From Auxenochlorella pyrenoidosa (taxonomy: Eukaryota > Chlorophyta > Trebouxiophyceae > Chlorellales > Chlorellaceae): DNA of 13,591 nucleotides. Each line of letters begins with the position of its first letter. Position 1 is the first letter of the stretch. The stretch lies in the NCBI GenBank assembly GCA_001430745.1, contig KQ482041.1, positions 635,734-649,324 on the forward strand. The letters run 5' to 3'. Positions 1-9,300 of this stretch are shown one piece after another. The notes below the pieces were generated by a model, which had not been told where the DNA came from, searched no databases, and saw only the letters and a list, made by a program, of their open reading frames with translations. A program made the translations under genes and the position numbers.

Positions 1-3000
1 CCTCGCCCGCCGCCAGCAGGTGCGCCACCTCTGGCGGCACCTCGTCCTTGAAGTTGACGTACGAGTGGGCCTCCTTGGGCTTCAGGCGCCAGAGGGCGCG
101 GTCGTAGGCTCGCGCCGCCTCCTCCTCGCTGCAACCACGGCAAAGGGAGCAGGCGCGGCGGCAACCAGGTGGGGGGTGGGGGGTGGGGTGGGTGCCCTGT
201 GGCATGCCTGCCCTGCCTGCACGAAGCAGCACGGCACAGCTCCTGGCGCTCGCTCTCGGCTGCCTGCCGGGCAACAGCAAGCACTGCTCGCGACCCCGGC
301 GCGCGCCGCACCTGTCAAAGAGCTCGCGGTACGCCCAGCGGCGGTTGACCATGACCTTGGCCTCCCACTTGCCCTTCTTCTTGCTCACGCCGCGGTACCT
401 GGGCACACGCGCAGCCAGCAGTCGAGTGAGCGCGGGGGGCAGCAGCACTGCAAACTGCCGCGGCCAAAGCAGCAGCACGCACGCCGCGCAGCCTTGCTCA
501 GAAGCAATGCGATCGGCCACAGCAGGCAGGGGGGCAAGCGTGTTGCCCCGGAGCAGAGGCGCCCGCGCGGTGCGCTCACTTCGAACTCTTGTCCATAGGC
601 TTCACGCCCAGAGCACGCTGCAGGTTTTCTCGGTCCAAGCCGCTGCAGGGCGCAGGGCAGGGCGGGGAGGGGGTTAATGTGGGGTGTGTGTGGATGGGGG
701 GTGGAGTTGCGAGCCAGCGGTGGGGCAGGCGCAGCGACTGACCCCTGTACGGCCTTGCCAGAGCACGGAACGGCGGGCAGGGAGGGCAGCATGCGCGGGC
801 ACCCTTGCCAGGTGGCCGAGCTTCCCATCCAGCAGAGTTCCCACGTGCTGCTGCCCCACCTGTAGACAGCCACCTCGGCCGCGGTGTAGTTGGAGGCAGG
901 GAAGTTGGTCTGGGCGCTGCCACCGTGCAAGGCCAGGCTGACCCTGCGGGCAGGAGGCAGGGCGAGGCCGGGGCAAGGGCAGTGAGCACATGCACACCTG
1001 CCTACCCAGCAGGCAGCCGGCACAGGAGCAGGAACGGCAGCTGCCCAGGAGCAGGGCTGGGTAACTGGGAGTGGAGCAGAGTCGTAATGCTCTGGGGCTG
1101 GGGGCGGGCGCGGGGCGAGGGCCAGTCGCGAGCCACGCTGGGCGGCGCTGCACGCTGCGCGGCACTGCACGCTGGGCGCCGCCCTCACTTGTCGTACACC
1201 CGCGCCGCCTCCTCCTCCGTCTCATAGTACCCCAGGTGCGTCACCTTGCCGTGCACCAGGATGCGCGCCTGCAAGGGGGCGGCCGTGCCGGCGGGGGGAG
1301 GGAGGCCAGGGTTTGGCGGCGGTGCGGGGCGACCGGGGAAGCAGCGCGGCACGGCGCATGCTGCCGCCAGGTTCGCCAGGGTTGCCTTGCGCAGCACGAG
1401 TGCTCAATCTATACTGCCCGAGGAGGGTGCTCATCCCCGACCATGCCTGCACATTGGCCGCACCTGCCACTGGTTTTTCCGGTTGGAGGAGCCCACGCCC
1501 ATGAAGCGGCTGGTGCGCTGCCGGCTGGTGAAGCGCCGACGCGGAGCCTGCAGCGGGGCAGAGAGCAAGAGAGGAGGGGGGAGGGCAAAGGTGGGCGCCC
1601 GTGCGGGCTGGCTATGGCGTTGAAGGTGGTCCCCCAGAGCGGCTGCAACTTGATGCTCGCATCAGGCGGCATGACTGCAAGCAGAAGGAGAGCGCCCCAG
1701 GAACCCCCGAATACCCCCCGCTCCCCCCCCCCCGCCACCACCCCACCCCACCCCCCAGCGCGCCTGCTTGATGCGCTCGCTCTTCAGCGTCGTCTTCACC
1801 TCCTCCCGGGTCTTGCCGGTGAGCGGCGGGATGGTCTCCCCCGTGTAGTCGCGCGCATCAAAGTTGGTCTGCGGGGGCCGGGCAACACGCTGCTCCTCAT
1901 GCTCCCTCCGCCGCTGCTCTCAGCTTTTTGCGATGGCCTACTGGTCGACCGCGAGGCGGGAAGTCGTGTGCCGGTTCCCTACAGCAAGCGCTGCACCTCC
2001 CCCGCCCGGGGCAGCGCACCTGCAGGTTTGGGTTGTCCCGCCCCAGCAGGCCGATGGCGGCACGGTCATAGGCCCGCGCCGCCGCCTCCTCCGTGTCAAA
2101 GTAGCCGACAGACACGCCAGACTTGCCCAGCGCGGCGACCTGGAGAGGAGGCTGGAAGTTGGTCTTGAGCGCGGCTGCGTGATGCAGTGCAGGCCACGCG
2201 ACCAAAGAGGCTGCCAACACCTCCCAGAGGCTGTCAGGGCCACTGGCGGAGCCCGACTGATGCTGCAGCACTGCGCAGCTCTCGGGCAAGCTGGTGCCGA
2301 CTGTCCTTCCTGCAGGACACACAGGCATGTGCCAGCTGCCGCGCCTCTCGCCGCATCCACCCCACCAGGGCCCCACCTCCGCCCCCACTCGCCCCCCCCG
2401 CGCACCCCCACCTTGATCTGCACCCGCCACTTGGCCTTCTTGCGGTCGTAGCTGACCCCCCGGTAGCGCGACTTGTTCAGGCCGCCGCTGCCCATGCAGT
2501 CGGTGGGGCTGCCGTCCCCGTCCTCGCCGCCGTCGGATGCGGGGCTGTCGGGCAGTGGCAGCTGGATGGCGGCGGCGGCTGCACGCAGGCACAGCGGGTG
2601 AGGGGCGCAGTGCGGCTGCGGCTCAGATGAAACAGCGGCGGGAAGGGGGCTGCTGCACGAGCGGGCAGGGGCTGCAGGCGCTGCAGGCGCGCAGCTGTGC
2701 CCTGGCCAGCACCCAGCACACGGGCGCGGCCCTCGCCTGAGTGTGAGGAGGAGGGGTGTGCGTGGTCCTCCAATTCAAGCTTCAGCCCAGCTGGCTGCGT
2801 GCTGATGGGCATCGGCATGGGGATTGGAAGGTGGCCGGGTATGCCCTGCCCCACGCCGCTGCCGGGCCCGCCAGAATGGATCATGACAGATGGCGCAGGC
2901 AGGTGCGCCGCCGAGGCCAGGCCCGAACCTGCAACAAGGACAGCACGCCAGGTGCTCAGAGGCGGCGGCGAGGAGGTGACAGCCGCAGGCAGAGCCATGA

Positions 3001-3708
3001 TCAGTTGCGACGGCAACGGCAAGCCCTTCATGGCTCAGCAGCAGAGTCGGGCAAGGCAGACAAGTTGGCATGCATTTGCAGGGCCAAGATGGAACCGGCA
3101 AAAGCAGCAGTTTGAGATGGTGAAACGGCATTAGCGCCTCCTTCTTCGGGACCCAGCCAGCCCGTGAGCTCACCAGACAGCTGCATGGCGTGGCTGCTGG
3201 GCACCAGCTGCTGCGCCCCGCCAACGCCGCCCGTGAGGACCATGCCCGAAGACAGCTGCGAGCTGAGCCCAGACAGCTGCGGAAAGGGTCCGCCATGCGC
3301 CGGAGCCGGCATGGGTGGGGGCGCGCCGTACAGCTGCGGCAGCGGGTGCTGCGCCATGCTGCCCGACGGCAGGGGGGCTGTCCCGTAGGCCATGCCCGGC
3401 AGGGAGGTCAACGAGGAGGGCAGCCCTGTGATGCCATCCCCGACGCCGGCGCCCAGCTGCCCTGGCTGCCCTGCAAAGTCGAGCGGCTTGCCTGCCAGCA
3501 CCGGCTGCTGCGCGTGCTGCGCATGCACCGCACCAGGCGGCAGCGCAAAGCCCTGCAGCTGGGGCACCATGTGCGGCGCCGCGCTGCTCTCAGCCTGCTG
3601 CTGCTGCTGAAGGGCATTCCAGAGCTCAGCATTGCCGTTCGTGGGCATGGCCGCTGCCTGGCCGCCGCCGCCACCAAAGTGCAGGTGGGGCGCCGCGCCG
3701 GAATGCAT
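1..3708 (-). CDS. Triple AP2-domain transcription factor (partial, 3' end off window)
   Basis: Nuclear DNA-binding regulator of the AP2/ERF superfamily, closest in layout to the AP2/AINTEGUMENTA-like group. Exons, in transcript order: 3708-3174, 2928-2722, 2578-2412, 2139-2020, 1868-1764 (or -1752), 1547-1464, 1268-1189, 943-860, 642-580, 398-312, 128-1. Phases agree throughout. The first ~240 residues are Gln/Gly/Pro/Met-rich with a short poly-Gln, as in activation regions. AP2 domain 1 is at ~286-346 (YRGVSYDRKKAKW, then GYFDTEEAAARAYD and TNF). Domain 2 is at ~393-447 (FMGVGSSNRKNQW, GYYETEEEAARVYD, TNF). Domain 3 is at ~483-537 (YRGVSKKKGKWEAKV, SEEEAARAYD, YVNF). Linkers are ~47 and ~35 residues. 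The start is the first in-frame ATG (ACCATGC context), but a spliced upstream exon cannot be excluded. The exon 2 donor is uncertain (2722, 2713 or 2737, all in phase). Target genes cannot be told from sequence. Confidence 0.86.
1714..1756 (-). repeat. G-run tract at the start of AP2 intron 5
   Basis: The plus strand is almost pure C with A spacers, so the AP2 pre-mRNA carries several G-runs of 4-10 nt directly after exon 5. This could form an RNA G-quadruplex. It also makes the donor ambiguous: CAG followed by GCGCGC (exon ending at 1764), or GGG followed by GTGGGG (exon ending at 1752). Both leave the frame intact and differ by four residues. Confidence 0.55.
3580..3620 (-). repeat. Poly-Gln codon run in AP2 gene exon 1
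   Basis: Repeated CTG units on the plus strand encode a short run of five Gln in the N-terminal low-complexity part of the AP2 protein. Such runs are common in transcription factor activation regions and can vary in length between strains. Boundaries are approximate. Confidence 0.6.
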
Positions 3709-4031
3709 GGTCAAGCCGGAGCGGACTGTGCCTGGGGCCTGCCAGCATCCCCCGGGAGGCAGGGTGTGTGCTTCTGCAGGTGGACCGGGTCCCTGCGGAG
3801 TGGGAATACAGTTGCTGTCCGAGTTGTGACCGACCTCGAGCAGGCCCGAGACAGCGGCGGCGACGGGACTGCATATGCCCTCGGCGGGCGCAAAGGGGAG
3901 GGCTTCCAACGCCCATTTACAATTCCAATGATAATGTAGGACCAGTCATGCCCTGGCTGCCCGAGGCACCCCGCTCAGACGTGGGAAGAAATGATGTGGC
4001 CCCGTGCAGTGAGCCGGGCGCTGGGCAGGGT

Positions 4032-4078
4032 GTTCAAGGTGCTCCATGGCTTTCTATATGATGCACGACACCTTGAAC
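4032..4078. repeat. Perfect 10-bp inverted repeat in the divergent promoter
   Basis: GTTCAAGGTG at 4032-4041 is matched exactly by its reverse complement CACCTTGAAC at 4069-4078, with a 27-nt spacer. It could form a hairpin or be a pair of opposed protein sites. Pairing does not extend cleanly beyond the arms. Confidence 0.7.
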
Positions 4079-4169
4079 GGCAACCTGGCACGCACAGAGC
4101 AGTGTTGGCGGCCGGGCGAGGCGCCCATTAAGTCGGCAGGCCTCGAGGCGCTCCCATTACCCCTCCGGC

Positions 4170-4295
4170 GCACCTAAAATGGGTCCCGAGCACCACAGAA
4201 GCGCGCTCGCCCTGGCCCTCGACACACCCTTCGCCGCAAGCTCGGCGCTCAGCAACCCAGGCAGCCGTCGAGGTGCCACAGTCGATTTTAGGTGC
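4170..4295. repeat. Perfect 11-bp inverted repeat in the divergent promoter
   Basis: GCACCTAAAAT at 4170-4180 is matched exactly by ATTTTAGGTGC at 4285-4295, enclosing 104 nt. The A/T-rich core stands out in GC-rich DNA. The layout resembles the terminal repeats of a short non-autonomous element, but no target-site duplication is seen in the flanks (ccggc before, aaaca after). Confidence 0.65.
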
Positions 4296-4550
4296 AAACA
4301 GAGCTAGGATCTTGCGACAGCGACCCAATGCGTCGCAGGAGCAGCCCTGGGCCCCACGAAGATATCTTACAGAGCAGACGCAGCAGGAGGCCAGGAGGGG
4401 GCCGGTTGTACCATCTAGCATCATTTGACAATCAGCAGCTTTCTGGGTCGTCCTTAGAACTCGAAAAACCGGCCTACCTCCCAACCCGAGCAGCCCGCTC
4501 ACAACTTGGCGCTTTTTGAGCGGTTTGCAGCAGCCAGCATCAAGGGAGGC

Positions 4551-6045
4551 ATGCAGACTACCATCTGCCGCTGTCGGATCGCCGCCAGGGGGAGTGTGCA
4601 GCAGCCGGCAGTGGCGGCTGCGGCGGCAAGGCCGCCCAGCCAGCGAGCGACACACTGCCAGGCAACCTCCATAGCAGGAGCCTGGGCAGCAGCACTCCAG
4701 CAGCAGCGGCGGCAGGGATGGGGACAGCAGCAGCAGCAGGGCAGAACACTGCGGGCAGTGGCGCCCAGGCAGGGGCGCGCCGCAGTCGCCTGCACGGCGT
4801 CGAGCAGCAGCAAGGGCAGCACAGTGAGTGATGGCTGCCACCCTGCCTCCTTCCCTGCCCCATGCCAGCTTTTATGGCCCACACGACGGAAAGGAAGCGC
4901 TGAAGCTTTTTCGCAAGCTCGCTTTACCAGCGGCCCCGTTGTTGCCCCCTTGGCAGAAAAGCCAGCTGAGCCCGGCAGGGCTCATGGGGAACGTAGGCAT
5001 GGCCCAGCTCCCGCCCCTCCCGCCCCGGCCCTCAGCAGATCCTGACGCTGCCCACCATCCTCACTCTGGCCCGCGTGGCCGCCATACCCGCCGTGGTGGC
5101 CTCCTGGTTCTCCGCCGCGCCCTGGGCGGGCGCCGCCTGCACCGCCCTGTTTGTGGGCGCCTCGCTCACCGACTACCTGGACGGATACCTGGCGCGCAAG
5201 ATGGTGGGGCCGCCGGCAGCGGGCGTGCATGCACATGCCTGCGGCTGGCAAGGGTGCGCACTGGAGGCGTGCGGCGCGCGCCTGCGACCACCCAGCGCAC
5301 AGGCGGCGGGGTGGGAGCGGCCTGCGAGGCCTGCGGGCAGGGCAGCCGTCGGCTGGCGCGGGCAGCCACGGGCATCTCGCCTCCCCCTCCCCCCCTGGGC
5401 ATGCAGAACGCCTCGTCCGCGTTTGGCGCCTTCCTGGACCCCGTGGCAGACAAGCTGATGGTGGCCACAGTCATGGTCCTGCTGAGCACCCGCCCGCTGC
5501 CGCCGGGCCTGCTGGCCGGCAACGCCTGGCTCATGCCGGTGGTCACCTGCGGTGCGTGCGGCGGCTGCCGGACGGGACTGGTCAGCCCCCGGGCATGAAA
5601 CGGGAGGATCAAGCTTGGCCATGCCTGCCCTGCGCTGCCAGCTGTGCGCGTCACGGCGGCAGCTGGAGAAGCTGCTGCCGCGCCATCGGCCTGGCAGCGC
5701 CTCGGCAGCCAGTGCGGTGCAGCCGACGGTGCCCTGCCCCGCTCGAACCATGCAGTGGTGATTGGCCGGGAGATCACGATGTCGGCGCTGCGTGAGTGGG
5801 CGGCCTCCCTGGGACCCGAGGCCCACTCCGCCGTAGCAGTCAGCTGGGTGGGCAAGTGGAAGACGGCCACCCAGATGGCCAGCCTCACGCTGCTGCTCCT
5901 GGCGCACCAGGGCGCAGCAGGGGGGGTGCCGGCAGGGGTGCTGGCGGCGGCGGGCGCGACGGGCGTGCCGCTGCTGTGCGTGGCAGCGGTGCTGACAGTG
6001 TGGAGCCTTGCGCTCTACTTCAAGGGCCTCTGGCGTTTCTTCTGA
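4551..6045 (+). CDS. PGP1: Phosphatidylglycerophosphate synthase (CDP-alcohol phosphatidyltransferase), organelle-targeted
   Basis: Makes phosphatidylglycerophosphate from CDP-diacylglycerol and glycerol 3-phosphate, the committed step to phosphatidylglycerol in thylakoids and to cardiolipin in mitochondria. Exons 4551-4823, 5039-5203, 5407-5551 and 5756-6045 join in phase to about 290 residues. Exon 1 (91 residues, rich in Ala, Gln, Arg and Ser, almost no acidic residues) looks like a transit peptide. The membrane core begins with ILTLPTILTLARVAAIP. The family signature D-x2-DG-x2-AR-x8-G-x3-D-x3-D is complete and rebuilt across intron 2: D136, D139, G140, A143, R144, G153, D157, D161. The conserved block IGREITMSALREWAAS opens exon 4, and hydrophobic segments run to the C-terminus (LYFKGLWRFF). 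The gene diverges from the AP2 factor and converges with the prolyl hydroxylase. Whether it goes to plastid, mitochondrion or both is not settled. The start is the first in-frame ATG. Confidence 0.93.
4691..4741 (+). repeat. CAG-rich microsatellite in PGP synthase exon 1
   Basis: Interrupted CAG triplets, ending in five CAG in a row, encode Gln runs inside the predicted transit peptide. They probably have little effect on the enzyme and may vary in length between strains. Confidence 0.65.
5033..5038 (+). promoter_or_regulatory. PGP1: Tandem (NAGNAG) splice acceptor of PGP synthase exon 2
   Basis: The acceptor reads CAGCAG followed by ATCCTGACG. Use of the first AG adds one Gln before ILTLP; use of the second gives the form annotated here. 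Both keep the frame. Confidence 0.55.
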
Positions 6046-6184
6046 GACAGGTTTCACGCTTGCGCAATCCAAGAAACAAGAATGAGCACATTGTGACGCG
6101 CCTCCACGGCCCACAGCACCGAAACCTCTGGAGACTCGGCTGGCATGACCAGGCGGATTTCTGTCCTGCTGATGTGTCATTTGT

Positions 6185-6189
6185 TGTAA
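6185..6189 (+). terminator. TGTAA polyadenylation signal of PGP synthase
   Basis: TGTAA, the usual green-algal nuclear polyadenylation signal, lies 140 nt after the stop codon. A canonical AATAAA follows at 6199-6204. Cleavage is expected about 10-20 nt downstream of TGTAA. Confidence 0.7.
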
Positions 6190-6228
6190 AATGTCAACAA
6201 TAAAATCTCCAGACGGGGTGTCAAGAGG

Positions 6229-6233
6229 TTACA
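6229..6233 (-). terminator. TGTAA polyadenylation signal of prolyl 4-hydroxylase
   Basis: TTACA on the plus strand reads TGTAA on the minus strand, 113 nt past the prolyl hydroxylase stop. With the opposing signal at 6185-6189, both transcripts should end within the same few tens of bases. The 300-nt gap between the two stop codons (6046-6345) shows nothing else. Confidence 0.65.
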
Positions 6234-6345
6234 GCGGCGTCAGTCCAGAAAAAAATGTAGAGGCGAGCCAAGGGATAGGCACAGGACTAGAGCACAGGGT
6301 CGTGCAGCTTGGTCGGTCAGAGAAGAGGAAGGCAGCAGAGCCGCC

Positions 6346-9300
6346 TCAGCGCGCCACGCCAGCCACCTTGCGGTTGCTGGACAGCGCCACCGGCCTCATC
6401 AGGTCACACCGCCCGCAGCTGCAGGGCAGGCACGTGGTGCGGCGGAAGACAGTTGGCTGGCGGGTGCAACTGCGCGCCCTGAGCTGCCTGCTCCCCTTCC
6501 CTGCCATCGTGGCGCAGCACCCCTCTGCTCCTGGCTGCTGCGCCGCGGAGCACGGCGCAGGCGGCGCGCCCACCTGAGCAGGCAGGCGCCCGGGGCGTCC
6601 TTGGTGCCGACCATGAAGCCGGGGTTGGACTCGCACTCGCCGCCCTCTGCCCACCCCTGGCAGGCCGACTTCTCGTCCTTGCAGCCTGCAGCAAGCGGCG
6701 GCGCGGCGAGGCTCAGAGAGGCATCCAGCAACAGGGGCGCGGCGCTGGGCAGGTAGCCACAGCAGTTGACTTGGGCTGCTAGTGCACTCCATGCGGGCAG
6801 GCACGTGGAAAGCACGGCAAGGCGTGGGGGTGGGGCACCTGGCGGCGCGGGCGGCGGCGGCGGTATGAACGTGACGTGGTCCACGTGCACCGCCTGCTCG
6901 CCATGCATGGCGTAGTGCGCGACATGGTACCTGTAGGCCCGGCGGCAGAGGCACATCGTGCACGGGTCACCACGTGTGGGACAGGTCCACTCTGCGGTGA
7001 AGTTCACGAGTGCTGCGGCACCGCACATGGATGGGCCACCAGGGCACTTGAGGCAGGGCCCCTCAACAAGCAGAGTGCCTCGATCCATGCTTGCTGCAGG
7101 TTCATCCGCCTGCTCCCAAGAAAGACACCCACCATTTTGTTGCTGCATACTTGGTTCCCTTGAGCGTGGGGCAGCTGCCATGCAGGCTGCCCTTGTCCAG
7201 CGTGCCCTCAGTGCGCAGGCTGAAGAACAGCACTGCACGGGAGCATGCGGGAGGCATCGCAGCGTGGCAGGTCTGGCTGAGGCCGGGCAAGGGGGCGCCA
7301 CTAACCTGTGGCGCTGCGCCCAGAAGCGACAAGCTCGGTGCTGTGGCAAAGTACACGCATAAAGCGGCAGAGCAGAACGCATGGGCAGGTGTAGTGGAGA
7401 TGGTGAGTGACTGGCATCTGCTGTGCCACAGCGCCAGACCCCCACCTGCATCCCCCTTGCGCGACTTGACCGCCAGCCCGTCCATTGCGCACTCGCTGTA
7501 GCCAGCCTCGCGCGTCTGCTCTGGCGGGACCTTGACGTTGGGGAAGACTGCGGGGGCGGGGCAGGTGCCAGCGCACCACACGTGGGAGGTGTGGATGCCT
7601 TGCAAATGGAAGCCATGGCCCATGAATCCACACTCTACGAGTGCGGTTGGCAAAGCTCGACCCAGACCGTACAGGCAGCTCACACTGGACAGGCATGCCA
7701 AGGCACAGGCGCGCGCAGCAGGCAGCACAAATAGCATACGACAGCTTGTCTAGGCAACCAAGGTGCGCAACTGCCTCCGCAGCTGCAACGGCTGCTGACC
7801 TGTCTCCCCGCCCTCCTCTGGAGTTGACAGGTACATGAGGATGGTTGCCAGCCGGTTGCCCCCATTTGACACGCTGCAGGGTGGCAGGGAGCGTTGGACG
7901 CCGGCCTGCTTCAGGCTGGGCCGGGCACCGCAACACGCCCTGCGACTGCAGGAGAGCCGGTCGTTCACCAGCACAGCTGTGCGCGCACTGCCTCGCTTCA
8001 ACCCCTCCTTGCTGCCCTGCTCCAGCTGGCCCACAAACAGACTCACGACACAGTGTCGAAAAAGTAGTCAAAGTGCGGCTTGTACTCTTGGCCGTTGGCG
8101 TACCGCAGCACCTGCGGGAGGGATGGAATTCCGGGGGGGCGGGGCGTTGTGCCGCCAGCTTTCTGCCCCTGGTGCTAGCCTGGCCGCTGCGCACAGGGTG
8201 CAGGGCTGCCAGGCATGGCCTGCCGCCCTGGGGCCAGCCCTGTGCCGCGCCTGGATGCCCTCGCCATGCCCCGGCGGGATGAGGCTCCACTCCGACAGCT
8301 TCTTCTCCACGTACGAAATGACCTCGTCCTCTTGGCGGTCGAAGAACATGCCGTACGAGGTGCGGATGTCGCTGCGGGAGGGCGGGGGGATCCCAGGGGC
8401 GGGCTGGGCGGGGGCCCCGGGTGCAGCGGCGAATGCCATTGTCCCGCATGACGTGCCCGCTGGGCGTTGGGCCTCTGCTCCGTCCAGTTGATGCAAGCAT
8501 CAGCTTGGTCGGCCTTCCTTGCTGGCCGTCTGCCTGAGCGGCAGGCTTGCCTAATGCCCTCGTTCGAGGGGTTGTCAACGTCCACCACTCCAGAGCGCGT
8601 CAGGCGCGGCTCGGCCTTGCTGACCAGGTGGTCGCACTCCTCTGTGTGTTGGGGTGGGTGGGTGGGTGGTGTGTGTGGGGGGGGGTGTGGGGGGGGGGGG
8701 ACGGCAGGCCAGAAATGCAACACACTGTGCCATGGGCAGTGTGTTCTGGTCTGCCTGCAGCAGGCTGCATGGTGGCTGCAGCTACAGCAGCACGTGTGCT
8801 CTCTCACCTCCTGCTGCTGCCTGCAGCAGCTTAAAGGCAGCAGGCCAGCAATCTCTCAGTGCCCAGCGGCAGGCCAGCAGACAGCTCAACGCACCATCAG
8901 TGAGCAGGCCCTCGTACAGGATGATTCGCGGGTCCCAGGACAGCACCTGCAAGCAGCAGCGAAGCAGGCAAGTGAGCGTGTCAGTGGGAGGTGGTCAGGA
9001 AGCCTCAAGGGTGAACGCTTAGCGCCATGTTTTCAGGAACCTGCAGCTGAACATGGTGCAGCTGCGCAACCTTGCTGGAAATACCACACCATTCCTACAG
9101 AGACCGCGGCAGCTAGTCCAAGCTCTGTGCAAACCATCAAGCAGTGCCAGTCGTGGGCGGCTGTGACAACGCTGCGACAGCACCTCCCCGGCAAAGTTGT
9201 GCGCGCTCACCTTCATGCCACGGCGCGGCTTGTCATTTGGTCGGATCTGCTCCGACCAGCCAATGAGATCGCGGTCGCCCTGCAAGTCTGGCAGGCCCTT

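Larger units (their letters stand above)
3709..4550. promoter_or_regulatory. Divergent intergenic region between AP2 factor and PGP synthase
   Basis: About 840 nt separate the first ATG of the minus-strand AP2 gene from the first ATG of the plus-strand PGP synthase gene, so both promoters and 5' leaders must lie here. Its middle part is less GC-rich than the flanking exons and contains two perfect inverted repeats, annotated separately. The part next to the AP2 start (to about 3909) is open in frame with AP2 exon 1 but has no ATG, so it may be leader. No TATA element stands out. Open frames on both strands here have no recognisable domain. Confidence 0.6.

Noticed and set aside
1071..2168. 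365-codon open frame on the plus strand
   Set aside because: Antisense to AP2 exons 4-7 and introns; no recognisable domain.
4128..4841. 237-codon minus-strand frame starting in PGP synthase exon 1 and covering the divergent spacer
   Set aside because: Cys/Leu/Arg-rich translation is the complement of CAG-rich DNA, with no domain and overlap of the transit-peptide exon.
5173..6180. 335-codon open frame on the minus strand
   Set aside because: Antisense to the catalytic exons of PGP synthase, whose motifs are unmistakable; the translation is Arg/Ala/His-rich without domain features.
6293..6685. ShK domain read as a separate small toxin-like gene
   Set aside because: The cysteine exon joins in phase to the P4H catalytic exons through the Pro-rich linker; ShK tails on P4Hs are a known enzyme architecture and not a sign of a toxin.
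7301..8578. 425-codon open frame on the minus strand
   Set aside because: Same strand as P4H but a different frame over most exons; the correct exons switch frames at splice sites and give the P4H motifs.
8643..8700. Quadruplex-like G tract as a regulatory element
   Set aside because: It ends exactly at the acceptor of P4H exon 3 and reads as the C-rich polypyrimidine tract in the transcript, which is the simpler explanation.
8812..8829. Short CTG/CAG palindrome in P4H intron 2
   Set aside because: Seven-base arms made of simple CTG/CAG repeats are expected by chance in this CAG-rich genome.
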